From positions 86,638,915 through 86,702,914 of the forward strand of contig NC_069124.1 of the NCBI RefSeq assembly GCF_026914265.1: 64,000 bases of DNA, read 5' to 3'. The DNA comes from Mya arenaria (Eukaryota > Mollusca > Bivalvia > Myida > Myidae). The notes below the pieces were generated by a model that was given only the letters and a program-made list of their open reading frames with translations, ran no database searches and was not told where the DNA came from. The first letter of the stretch is position 1. Each line of letters opens with the position of its first letter. Positions 12,017 to 23,543 of the stretch are shown piece by piece. A program made the position numbers and the translations under genes.

Positions 12017-13375
12017 TAAATGATTGTTCTCTTGGCGGATTGATCCCAGATATGTATTTCGGGAAATGTTTTCATACAAATGCTTTTAACTCTTTGTTTC
12101 ATCTTACGATATTTCGTTCAGTAGTTTTATGGCATTAATAAATGCCTTATTTTCATTCAAAGCTTGTGTTACGTGTTCCTTTTATCCATATAAGTTCGAC
12201 CCGGTCTATGCCTTATAACCTTGACCATGGACAATACATAAATAAAACTTGTATATAGTGGTGATCCTATATATCATTTTGCCAATTACCTGATCAAATG
12301 CATTAACTTATTGATGTGTTTAAAAACGCTATTACATTAAGTCGCATGTCTTTAGCCCATTAAATAATTTATGTGTATTATTATAATAATGATTGATTTC
12401 CTAAATACGCAAAATCACCATAGGTGAATTAACAAATGAGTATGGATTACTTCGATAATTAAGTTCAAAATAATCAATTTGAACATGTGATGTAGATGTG
12501 AAACTCGCTTAGCCCTTTAGCAAGAACAATTTTGTTTGGAACTAATTTTCTCTCAACCCATCTGTTTTGCGATGTGCAAATATCAAAGACATACTTGCTT
12601 TCAGCTGATATTCAAAGATGTTTTAATTGCGTTTCATAGAACATAGTTATTAAATAACGATACAACTGGGCAGCAAAACGAGTATGTGTTCGCCATTATT
12701 TGAGGAAAATTGATAGGCGAAGTATTTGAAATGTCCATGGCTTTATTTCATGTACATCGATTTGGACTTGGCAAAAGAAAGTGTCAATTAATTCAAAACA
12801 GGTAGATCGCTGTCCAATCTGCGCATGCGCGAGATACCTGATTGACAACTGTGGGCGCGGTCAACTATTGGACGTAAACGGTTTGATTGATTGAAAATAT
12901 TCTAAACAAGTATACATGATTTGTTTAACAAATCATTTAACACATATTTAATGAGGAGATTTGCGCAAAATGTTCCGTGAAAGGGGCGGAATCAGTGGGT
13001 CAAACTGAGTCAACATATTTCAATGAATCGTCTCAATCACTTATTAACATATGCATGGTCTTATCTCCTGATTCCGTCATTGAATGTGGTGTTAGTGAAA
13101 CGTTTCTTGATCAGCAAATTCGTTTTCCTTGTTTAATACATCGTGTACTAAAATTAAATTAAGCCAATGAAGTTGTTCAACAGAGAATTTGGAATTTTTC
13201 GCAAAGTGACTACGACAAACTCAGACATAATTCATGGTTCAATATATAACAAAATAAGCAAGGCATTACGGAACTAAGACGGATTACAGGCAGAAAACGA
13301 ACTAACCCGGATGTTCACTGATATACAATTAACAACGGATTTACAACACTCGCCTTTTCAAAACAGCAAAGTATG
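12017..13375. other. Non-coding stretch with a promoter-like island
   Basis: No gene was recognised. Apart from the CpG-containing island at 12820-12890 (listed separately) the sequence is AT-rich. The 61-codon frame at 12977-13162 follows that island but resembles nothing known. Confidence 0.4.
12820..12890. promoter_or_regulatory. Orphan promoter-like island (CCAAT, NRF1 motif, GC-rich core)
   Basis: Within 50 bp there is a forward CCAAT (12824-12828), a full match to the NRF1 palindrome 'tgcgcatgcgcg' (12830-12841), a 'gggcgcgg' block (12853-12860) and a reverse CCAAT ('attgg', 12867-12871). This grouping is typical of TATA-less housekeeping promoters. No first exon was recognised on either side, so the assignment rests on motif clustering only. 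Confidence 0.35.
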
Positions 13376-15310
13376 TTTATTATGAGAAAGTTGCTGAAAA
13401 ATTTCGTGAAACCAGAACATCATTTTCTGAGTTTTGGAAAGTTCTTAAACGCTTCCTCTCCTAAGGAGCTTCCCCAAAACATCCATGATTGCAGATATTT
13501 TTAATCCAATTCCGACAAGACCAATCTTCTGAATACGTCTTTGCAAACTCAATATACATTGAATGTTTCGGATGGTCATAACAGTACGATTTTGGTTCTG
13601 AATCGGATAGGCCAACTATTTCAGTTATTCATAGTTACGTACTTAATCTTGCTACTGAAATAGCTGATCCCCTTTGTAACATTTTTTACTCTTCGCCTCA
13701 CTCAGGTAAACTACCCCGTCCTTGGAAACAGGCAAATGTAGGTGCTAAACATAAGAAGTCGGATCCCCGAGACGGTGGCAATTATCGTTCAATCAACTTC
13801 GTGTTGTCAGCAAAGTTTTTGAACGTATCTTGCATAAGTATATATTATAACTTCTTCGGAACAACCGAACACCTTACACCTTTTTAGTTTGGTTTAGTTC
13901 GGTTCATTCCAAAGAGCCCTTCAATTGGCTTTTCTATATCACTCATTTCATCTTGCTCTCGGCACAGGCAAAGCAGTTAGAGCAGTATTTTGTGACATTT
14001 TTACAGCTTTTGACAGGTTTTAGCAGAAACTACAAACTACGGTAAATCGACATTTCAGGAACACTACTCTCATGGCTGACTGATTATCGTAGCGAAATAT
14101 CCAATATGTTGTTTTATCGGGTACCAAATCTGATATTGAATCTGTAACTTCCAGCATTCCACAGGGATCTATTATTGGTCCGCTCTTTCTTCTAATTGTC
14201 GAATAACCTATTGTTGAGCAGGTCTACTTAATGACAACTTGGCAAAGATTCGTACCTGGGCAGAACGGTGGTTTTTTCTTTCTTTTTATTCAGCAAATAG
14301 AGACATTTTGGCTCTCGAAAGATAAGATAAACCAGCACATCTACCAGTTCTTATGAATAATGTAAAAATCACGGAAGTTACTACACATACATACTTGCGT
14401 GTCACACTTTCAAGTTCATGCTCCCGGATTGAACATATTCAGTCTGTCAAACAAAAAGCCTAGCTGCGAATAAATATAATTAGGTCTTACAATTTCCTTT
14501 CGATCGAACATCATGAGAAATATTTTACACAACCTTTATCAGACGCTTTGTCGAGTACGCAGGTGTCGCTAGGGGTTATATATCGCAAGCAGAAGAAGAA
14601 CTTGCGACAATACAACACGAGGCCGCCAGAATGGTCTCCGGTGGAACACGTCTTGTGTCTTTAAACAATCTATACATCGAAACTTCTCAATTATCACTAA
14701 AGGACAGAAGACGCAAACACAACTTTTATATTATACAACTCTATTATATAAGTTTATTTCAATGACTCCGTCATTTAATTTTCGTCCTTCATACCCTCCC
14801 GTGTTGGAGATACAACTACCTATCATCAGCGTTACTCGGGAAATATCCGCAACATCTCATGCAGATCTCAGCTGGGTTTTTTCCTTCTGCTTTAACCTCT
14901 TTGTGGAATCCCCATCTCACTAGATCAGCCTCACCCCATCCAGCTTTCAAGCGTAATCTGAACAAAACCGTCAAAACTCTCTTCAGTTTTATAGCGATGG
15001 ATGTCGGAAGTCGAGTGTACACCACGCAAGGCTACGCATGCATTGCAGCTCTCTTAACGAACACTCGGTTCATTAACATTTTGTAGATAGTCCATGTTGC
15101 CAGTATGGGGAAACTGAAGACATAGAATACTTTTTTCTTTCTGCCCACTTCATCGGGATTCAGGAGCAAGCCTACTTGAGAAAGTGCATATCTTCAGGCC
15201 GATCACACCTCATTTCCTTCTATTTGGCTCAAAATAGCCAAATAATTTATCAATCAATTTTGACTAATCAACAACATAATTTGAATAAACCTGACTTCTA
15301 ACACCTCAAT
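13376..15310 (+). mobile_element. Heavily decayed LINE, reverse transcriptase to C-terminus
   Basis: Broken frames in order recall a Jockey/CR1-like reverse transcriptase. They are 'SGKLPRPWKQANV' followed by 'HKKSDPRDGGNYRSI' (13705-13800), a motif B-like 'SIPQGS'-type segment near 14155, 'LAKIRTWAERW' near 14240, 'VTTHTYLRVTLSSSCS' near 14380-14420, and finally a cysteine-containing tail 'CCQYGETEDIEYFF' near 15085-15140. Many stops and shifts separate these parts. The first YADD box cannot be found. This is an old, dead copy and is a different family from the 6.9-kb element. Confidence 0.75.
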
Positions 15311-15899
15311 CTTGACAGGTCATATATTTTCCCCAATCACTGGTACTTCTATATACTTCATCTCATTACCCCGTTCCACGTTAATTCTCTAATATTTACT
15401 CAATTTCATACCCAGTTACAATTTACAATACGATTAATAATCATTTACACTATCCAATATTGTAACTGCAATACACTTCAGTACACGTGGTTCACACCAA
15501 CTATTTTACATTTCTAGGCAGCTTGTATGAATGACAAAAACGAGACATTGTATGAGCTTTAAGCTTCCTTCTCAATTATGTCAATATATTTATGCCAATA
15601 TTTTGCATACCATATAATAAAGCTTACTTTTTCCTGGTACTAGTTTGATATCACTCAATATTTAATACTTTAACTTGTAATGTTTATCCAAATAATACCT
15701 GTGCACACCAATGCCAATATTCAAAGAAAGATGCCTTTTACAGCTGTAAAATGTCTGAAAAAGAATACGTAAAGTAAACCAAAAGAGGTTTGGACGTTTT
15801 CAGACTAAGAATAAGTCTATTGCAAATAAAATAACCTTAGATAATTGTCTCCTGTGCTGTATTTTGACTCTTGGTAGCGAAGTGGTTAATTGAATAAAT

Positions 15900-16440
15900 G
15901 AGGAAGTTAAAGTGACACTCTTATTCTTTAAGATTTTTGGTGAAAATAATGACTTTTATTAACCCCGTGAATATTTTTCAGAACTTGATCAACCTATCAA
16001 TGTTCACGAAATTATTAAGGATGTTAACTGTCTTAAACAAGGAAAGGCATATGGTAATGATTGCTTACTAATTGAGTATTTTATCTAAAACATGGGTATA
16101 TCTTCAACACATTTATGTGAAATTTTATCCCGACAAATGAATGGAAGGTATTATAATCCAATAACATAAAAGGTGTATGTAGATTTTAATGATTATAGAG
16201 GTATGACCCTCGTTAGTTGTATGTAAAATTTACCAACAACTGTACTTAATAAACGCCTTAAAACATTTCGTGATGAACAGAACATTATTTCAGATGCACA
16301 GTTCGGATTTCGTAAAGGTAGGTCCAGGTGATAAAATTATCATACTTAAATCATTAGTTCAAAAGAATTAAAATGATAACAAACGATCATAATTGACTTA
16401 TGGTTAAAAATGTACATTGCCAACTTTAAGAAATCCAGTG
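15900..16440 (+). mobile_element. Decayed LINE fragment (N-terminal RT part)
   Basis: Pieces read 'INVHEIIKDVNCLKQGKAYG', 'DFNDYRGMTLVS' and 'IISDAQFGFRKGR'. The last phrase equals the start of the 6.9-kb LINE, so this is the same family and shows the part just upstream of where that copy is truncated. Beyond about 16330 the match weakens ('LVQKN', 'NDNKR', 'LWLKMYIANF'), and an R1 repeat follows at 16467. Stops interrupt it repeatedly. Confidence 0.75.
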
Positions 16441-16466
16441 TAGCGAACAGTTTTCACGAATTAGTA

Positions 16467-16719
16467 TTTGACCGTTCCAAAGCGGTACCTAACAATCCTT
16501 GATAAACATACCTAGTTTTTTTATATAGTATATATATGCAGTGTGCTGTTAGTGGAGTTTTGTGCTGTTGTTCCATTTTTGTAGTTTGTGTTTCTTTTTT
16601 TGTGTGTTATATGTCTTTGGCGTTTCCCCCGGTGCCATTAAACTGGGTTCATGTTTGAACTTTTGGCTACTGAGCTTGATTCTGTAGTTTTTCACATGAG
16701 TTTTGAACTGATCAACTTA
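16467..16719 (+). repeat. R1 dispersed repeat, copy downstream of LINE fragment
   Basis: The R1 word order is present: 'tgaccgttccaaagcggtac', 'ctaacaatccttgataaac', 'catacctagtttttttat', 'ggagttttgtgctgttgttc', 'tatgtctttggcgtttcccc', 'gaacttttggctactgagct', 'tctgtagtttttcacatgag'. It starts a little later than the 3.5-kb copy and lies directly after the decayed LINE at 15900-16440, which it may have interrupted. Confidence 0.75.
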
Positions 16720-17361
16720 CTTCCAAAATATATGTTAGGATATGTTAGGATAATTCTTACCCTTAAAAATGATGTTTTTGTTATTTTTTATGATTTTTCC
16801 ATTTTGTTCTTTTTTTAAGAGTTTTGTTGGTCACCCAAAGTTACATTAAATTAAGAAGGAACTTTAATTTGTTTTGCTATTTACAGTTATTTATAGACAT
16901 CCGATCGCTAAATCTTCTAGTGAATGAAATTTATTTTAATTTTATTTTAAATGTATTTTTCGAAAAAAGTGGATTAAAACAAGTGGTGGTCCTTTTTTAA
17001 CATTTATGTTAAATTAGTATAAAACCGACGCCAAGGAAAGGTAAAATTGTCTTATCAGGATTGGAATACATCATCGGTAAGTTATAGCCGTCGTGTACGG
17101 CATTCGAAACGAAGTTTGTCATTTTTAGTAACACAATTATTTAATCTTCTCTTTTTTGATCTGTAAATAATTTGTCATTTATGCTTAATACATGTGGTAT
17201 CCATGGCAAACTACTTAATAGTATTAACACGTTCTAAATATTCTTAAAATTTGAATTATGAGAGCATTTAACTTATGTCAGATACTAGCTCATTGACCTA
17301 TTGTCTCGTATTAGCATATATCCGACTTTAAATAAAGATTCTTGTACCTTGTATCTTGTTA

Positions 17362-17425
17362 CTAGGAAAACCTTTAAGGCTTTGAATGTTTAATTATACA
17401 AATGCCAAGAGTATGACCATAGTCA
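17362..17425 (+). mobile_element. Tiny LINE remnant
   Basis: The translation TRKTFKALNV, stop, LYKCQEYDH parallels TGKALKALDVLLCKCREYD of the LINE at 7600-7655. It may be what remains of the C-terminal half of the copy that begins at 15900. The stretch is short, so chance similarity is possible. Confidence 0.4.
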
Positions 17426-19505
17426 TTAAAGTCAATTGTTTTATGGGGGGGCCTTAATAAAAGTAAAAAAAAAAAAATTATATCATAAAAAAATATATAT
17501 TTTTTTTAAATATATCGTCATTATTTTCGTTCTTTGTCTTTCTATGTACCCGGAGAATAAACTTTCATTCCTTATTATGTATTACCGAGACGCTATGTCA
17601 ACAGGAATACAAAATGGCGGAGGGCGGCGAACCCTGTCCGATATCTTCAAATTGGCAAACGCATGTTTACGGTCCAAACACGTGGTTAATCACAAGAGAC
17701 ATATTTTGCAGTCTTTAAAATGAAAATATTTAGGATTATAGCTCGCGGTGTTATTTATTCATGTCCAAAATAAAACTTTCTTTTTACGATTAGGCATTGC
17801 GTATATCATGCAGGCTTCTTACGATTAAGCTTTGCCCCATCTAATGCAGGCTACTTGCCAGGTTCCAATACACATTTCACTAATCGTTACATTAATTTAT
17901 CCGCAATTATCAATGGTTATTTATTTCGCCTTATTAAAAATAAGTCCCATCAACTGAAATCCAATTAAAAACCTTCGAAAGTTAACGACACATTTGTTGG
18001 AATGTGTCGGCTGCAGATCAAACGGTACTATTTGTGACGTAAGTGCACGAGCGGTGATAATAGCAAAGGCGCGTGGCTATGGTTTGTATTTAATTCGGTC
18101 ATTCGGATACCGTACGATCCCATTTGATTTCCAAGACCATACGATCGAAAAAATAATAATCAATAATCGTCGTCTGGGAATCTTATAACAATGACCGAAA
18201 TGTTTGAATTCACTATAAATATAAATGAAACTTTGATTGTACGAAAATAAGATAAGTAAAATAAACCCATATCCGCGTTTTAGTTGTTCTATTTTTAACC
18301 TACCTCCACTGGAAGGCCTAGTTGAAGGAGCTCACAGTTGATACAGATATATATATAGTATAATAGTATATATATATATATATATTGAAGATGAATTCAA
18401 TTTTATTTGTGTATGTTCATTTTATGCTGATCTTAGAAACACATATTTTAAACGTTGTCACTACATGCATCCATCATTCTGTGTATAGATTTCTATAATT
18501 ATCGAAATGAAATGCCAACAATGAAATAATTAAACTTCCGTTATATGATAAAGAAGCTTTGGTAGTAAGAAATACCTTGTGCGTACGCTGATATGTCAGT
18601 TAATTGAAACAAACTATTAAGTTTGAGAGATAAATAGTTTAACCTCCAATTGATATACTTTTACGTGTAATTTTAAATTGCTCACGCATGTTGTTTTCTA
18701 ATTATATGAACACTTTTTTATGTAACATAGTATTGAAAAATTTGTGTATGGTATGCCATAGTATATACACGTTGACCAGAATTAATGAAAACATGTATGT
18801 ATTGTAGACAAAGTAAGTTGAAAAGGTCGAAATAAAATGTCTCTTTTCTGTTCTGTTCCGGTCTTATACAGATATGTACAGGTCTGTACGTGTCAAATTA
18901 CTGTTGTTAAAGATTAATTTCCATTTTCGATTACATTCCTGTCTATTTGATGGAATGAAATGTTCAAGAATTGTAAACAAGTTAGTTACATCATATCCTG
19001 GAATGAACTGACACATTATTTGAAAGTCAATGTTACTGTTACTGGTATAATGTGACCTACCAGATTCAACATCTTCAAGAAAAACATTGAAATATTAGTT
19101 GATAGTTTTCCCTTGATGCTGAACTTTTGTGTTGCTTTAGTGCCCAGATAATATGGATTGCTGAATAAAATGAGCGACAAGTTATTTATTTTAAAAAGTA
19201 TACAATTCAAGGACATATAAGTATAAGAAAATACAAGTTGGTTGATAGTATGGATAATTGTATCAGCTGAAATATAACCCACTATGGTAGCATACTACTG
19301 CCGTAAGAAAACATATTAACGTTCGAGAATTGTGTCTTGTTAACCACTTAATTTCAGCGATAATTATCTAGCTATCTACATGTAGTTAATATTAGCGTTT
19401 CTTTTTCTGTGTAGCCTTTTTAGCTGTACAACACTAACAGGTTAACTTGTTATGGTTTGTGAATTTAAGCTTATAATAAACATAATAACTGGTTAACTAG
19501 ATCAG
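17426..19505. other. Non-coding stretch with TA microsatellite and LINE-tail-like motif
   Basis: No gene was recognised. A (TA)n microsatellite lies at about 18347-18386. Near 18828-18858 'aataaaatgtctcttttctg' and 'ttctgttccg' resemble the polyadenylation signal and (TGTTC)n tail of the 6.9-kb LINE, so a decayed LINE 3' end may be present just upstream. Confidence 0.4.
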
Positions 19506-19509
19506 ATTC

Positions 19510-21095
19510 TTGTTACCAATTACGGCAGCTACCATACAAATTGTATGCAAATTTTATGATTATAACGAGCTCTTTGGAATCAATACTGTTTGGTCATCAA
19601 AAATGGTCAATCTACAATTGAGCTCCCCAACACAGGCTGGCGATATAGTCCTGCTTTCAAACTCCCGCCGTGGCTTAAACGAGCTATTTAACATATGCTA
19701 TAGATACGCAAACACATGGCGTTATCTCTACAACTCGGCCAAATGCGCGGCAACAGTTTTGCGACGGAAGAAAGTCATTGGCTGCACCCCGCAACTGGCC
19801 ATATACGGCAACACAACTATACCAGAGACGGACGTATATAAACACCTGGGGATCGTACAGTCAACGAACAGAAAACATCCATCTGACATTGACGCTGTAA
19901 AGTGTAAAATTATGGGTACATTCCTATCAAAAACAGGAAAGGTGTCAGGTCATGCTGGACCGAATCTGGCCACGGCGTTGAAACTCTACAACACATGTGT
20001 CTTGGGTGCGAACTTTGGAACGGACTCACACGAGGAGACATACACCAACTTGAAGTGGCCCATCACTTTTGCCTAAAAAGAGCACAGAACCTTCCACATC
20101 TAACAAGGTTAGATGTGGTAACCGCTCTTGTAGGTGGCACTTCATTAGAGTCATACATCGACAAGCAGAAACTCGCGTTCTTTGGGCTACTGTGTAGAAG
20201 CTCAGCACAAAGCATCGTGAGACTCTTACTGCTACACAGACACTTTCAGTACAAATATTGTGCCACACAAAAACTAGGCTTTATGCCTAATATAACGCGA
20301 ATTCTTGATTCACCTTATAAACTAAACCTAGTCAAAGCGTCATTCCCAAACAAGTACATCTGGAAACGTATCTGCAAGACAGCTGTCTACAACCACGAAG
20401 TGAATGCATGGAATGCGAGAATGGACACAAGCTCTGACTTTGATCTGTTTAAACAAATCCATCCGCATTTGCGCATATCAAGTGTGTGGTCCGTCGCGAG
20501 AGCTCGTCCAGAGAACCTCTCCCTCACGAAGCTGCTAGCATGTCTGTGCTGCTAGCGTCCCCCAGGCCAGCCGATTGATTGCCGTATATGTCATCGACAA
20601 TACAGCCATGAGCTCGAGCGCTTGATGTTCGAGTGTTGCTCAAATAACAATAGCTATTCGCGACTTTTATTCCTGGAGGCGATGAAAAGTTTCAATGGAC
20701 CGATGTATGACTTACTTAATACGATATCGAGACAGCCATTCATTCTATACACACTTGGCAAAATCGACGAAAAATTGATAAACGGATTATGATGAGTTAC
20801 TTCATTAATATCTTCATTCTTGCGATTATTATCATTATTATTATTATTATTGGTGTTATTAAATTTGCTCATTGAGTTTCGAAGTGAATAACAATACTTA
20901 AAAGTAACTTTATGCAGTATACTGCTGTATATATTATACCATTATAGGTTAACATAACACGTTTGTTGTATTGTGTTTGTATTTATTTACTATTGACTTG
21001 TACATATTATTGTTACATGTTTATGGATGAAAAACTACATGTTTAAATCCAAATAAAATACATTCTGATTCTGATTCATTCTGATTCTGATAAAG
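19510..21095 (+). mobile_element. LINE fragment: RT palm/thumb, C-terminal zinc knuckle and 3' tail
   Basis: The first frame (19510-20076) reads AGDIVLLSNSRRGLNELF, where the catalytic ADD box has lost its first Asp (GD), then 'VYKHLGIVQS'. A 1-nt shift near 20000 leads to the second frame (LGCELWNGLTRGDIHQLE onwards, to 20555). An in-frame TAG at 20553 separates this from the tail that carries the zinc-knuckle-like CRICHRQ...LMFEC and ends at the double TGA near 20788. The 3' UTR contains an (ATT)n stretch (20823-20854) and closes with 'aaataaaata' and an imperfect (ATTCTG)n tail at 21060-21092. It is 5' truncated and inactive. The family is different from the (TGTTC)n-tailed one. Confidence 0.85.
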
Positions 21096-22364
21096 GTACT
21101 CGATGTACATTAATACCCGGACTTCCTTATCAACTGTGCAATGATTTATTTAACTAAGACGCATTAAGATGCATGCAGTTCACCAATAAAGATTCTATGG
21201 TAGGATTAAAAAATAAAGTTTTAATCGAGTTGAAATAAGAATACTGTAATTATGTTTTTTCGATTTTAAATTTAATATACAACATGCTCAATGCATGGTC
21301 TTACATGTAAACATGTGTCTTACGCAATTTAAAGATATCATCATGAATATTTCAGTATTGCTTCCTGAAACGCTATTTAACTGAAACATCCAATTAAGTC
21401 ATAATTCAAAGATCTAAAGTCGCGCGATGCAGATGATTGGTTTTTAAGTTCAATTCAAAGTCATATACTGTATGTGAAATAAACGGACACAAGGACTTCC
21501 TATTAAGCCCTAGTAGCCTTAATTGTTACTTATTGTTTCATTAGCGTAGAAAATAAATCAGTATTCTGAGAGAAGAAGTCCAAGCCTATCCTGGCGACCT
21601 AATCTTGCTGCCATATTTGATGTATTCATGGGAAAATAATCTTCCTTGCTTTCGCTATGTTTAGGAATCAACCCATTCCGTCTATTACAGATTGATTTTA
21701 TGTATAACCATAACTATGTCATTTATTCGTATTTATGAATGAAGCAATCACAATACATGAGAGGTCAATAACAATAACTACTTCCTGTTTTATGATAAAG
21801 TGATGCATACAATATAACAAAGTATTATTTCTTGAGATCGTGAAAAAGGGAATGATAAATTGTTGCAATTGGTGTTTAGTTTTTCAATTTAATCATTACA
21901 AAAACAAGCATGACCTCCACGTAAAAATAAATTAGTGCAGGTAATACTTTTTTTAAAGAGATCAACGAAAAAGTAGAGCTATCATTAACATGACTCTTGC
22001 ACAACGCTCTGACAGATGACATTATTTTAATAGTATGAGGCACTATACCAACAGAAATGCAAATCCATGTAATTTTATGAAGCATATGTAGAAGAAGACT
22101 CAACTCCAAAGTTAATAAAACTTAAACACTAAACAATTTACAATTTACGATGACAATGTGCACCAAGTATAACATCATACCTCTAAGGGGTATAACGTGA
22201 AAAGTAAGTTTTGTACACATAACTATTTTGTCGAAAGCCTTTAAGGCCTGCAATAACATGGACTTTAACATTGATTCTATAAAGTCTTACTATTAAAAAC
22301 AAAGACACACTGTAGATAATCACACCAATGCAAGCATAGATTTTTAACACAATACGTTATCAAC
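21096..22364. other. Non-coding stretch
   Basis: Nothing was recognised; AT-rich sequence between a LINE tail and the 33-bp satellite. Confidence 0.45.
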
Positions 22365-22925
22365 AAACCAGTGCATTATACATGAACATACCTTAACAAA
22401 CCAGTGCATTATACATGAACATACCTCAACAAACCAGTGCATTATACATGAACATACCTCAACAATCCAGTGCATTATACATGAACATACCTCAACAAAC
22501 CAGTGCATTATACATGAACATACCTCAACAAACCAGTGCATTATACATGAACATACCTCAACAAACCAGTGCATTATACATGAACATACCTTAACAAACC
22601 AGTGCATTATACATGAACATACCTCAACAAACCAGTGCATTATACATGAACATACCTCAACAAACCAGTGCATTATACATGAACATACCTCAACCAACCA
22701 GTGCATTATACATGAACATACCTCAACAAACCAGAGCATTATACATGAACATACCTCAACAAACCAGTGCATTATACATGAACATACCTCAACAAACCAG
22801 TGCATTATACATGAACATACCTCAACAAACCAGTGCATTATACATGAACATACCTCAACAAACCAGTGCATTATACATGAACATACCTCAACAAACCAGT
22901 GCATTATGCATGAACATACCTTAAC
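22365..22925. repeat. 33-bp satellite, 17 copies
   Basis: Seventeen head-to-tail copies of a 33-bp unit run without a gap (core words 'aacaaaccagtgcattatac' and 'atgaacatacct'). Most copies are identical; single-base variants include 'aatccag', 'accaacc', 'agagcatt', 'ttatgcatg' and 'ccttaac'. Because 33 is a multiple of three and the unit lacks stops in several frames, both strands show long repetitive frames (VEVCSCIMHWF on minus, MNIPQQTSALY on plus). These have no natural start context or ends, so I regard them as artefacts of the array. Confidence 0.95.
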
Positions 22926-23543
22926 AATGTTTAGACGATTAACAACTGTCAACGTCCCACCAACAGACACATAACCTACCGAGGGTCGTTATAAAGACAA
23001 CAAGCCACTATATGCGATGATCGAGTGTCGTCCTGAGAAATTTCTTTCTAAGGACAATATCGATGGTTAGTATTTCCATGTGCTCATCGATTTTTATTTT
23101 ATAGATAATTTTACATTGTATCATTGAACAAAAACTGTACACTAAATGTTGACATTATAATGTGAGCGGCAATGTTTACATCGGCTTTCATTTGATGATT
23201 GCCCCACTAGTAAGAAATTTCTCGAATGTAGGGACAGGCCAGGATTTGGGCAATGTCAGAAACAGTGATTACATCTGGTGCTGCTATTGCAGGAAAGGTA
23301 ATGAAAATATTTTACGCCTATGCAAAACACACTCAATGATAAATACCATCCAGTCCTTAAAAAAGTCCAAAAGTTCTAAGCACAAAACAATTTGTGTACG
23401 CCTGATGTAAAATATCATCTAATACAACTGATCCAATTGTTTTGTGGTGACACTATTTATCTACTGTTTCATAAGTGATAACTCACATAATTTGCTGATT
23501 AGCTAGGTAGGTTATCTAGAGATATCCGGCATTTTTTTCCAGC
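22926..23543. other. Spacer between satellite and HSPA12-like gene
   Basis: This spacer is downstream of the minus-strand HSPA12-like gene and probably holds its 3' UTR. A reversed AATAAA lies near 23092. No other gene is supported. Confidence 0.4.

Noticed and set aside
22344-22970. 208-codon minus-strand and 103-codon plus-strand frames in the 33-bp satellite
   Set aside because: They consist of the satellite unit translated 9-17 times; open frames on both strands follow from unit length and composition, not from selection.
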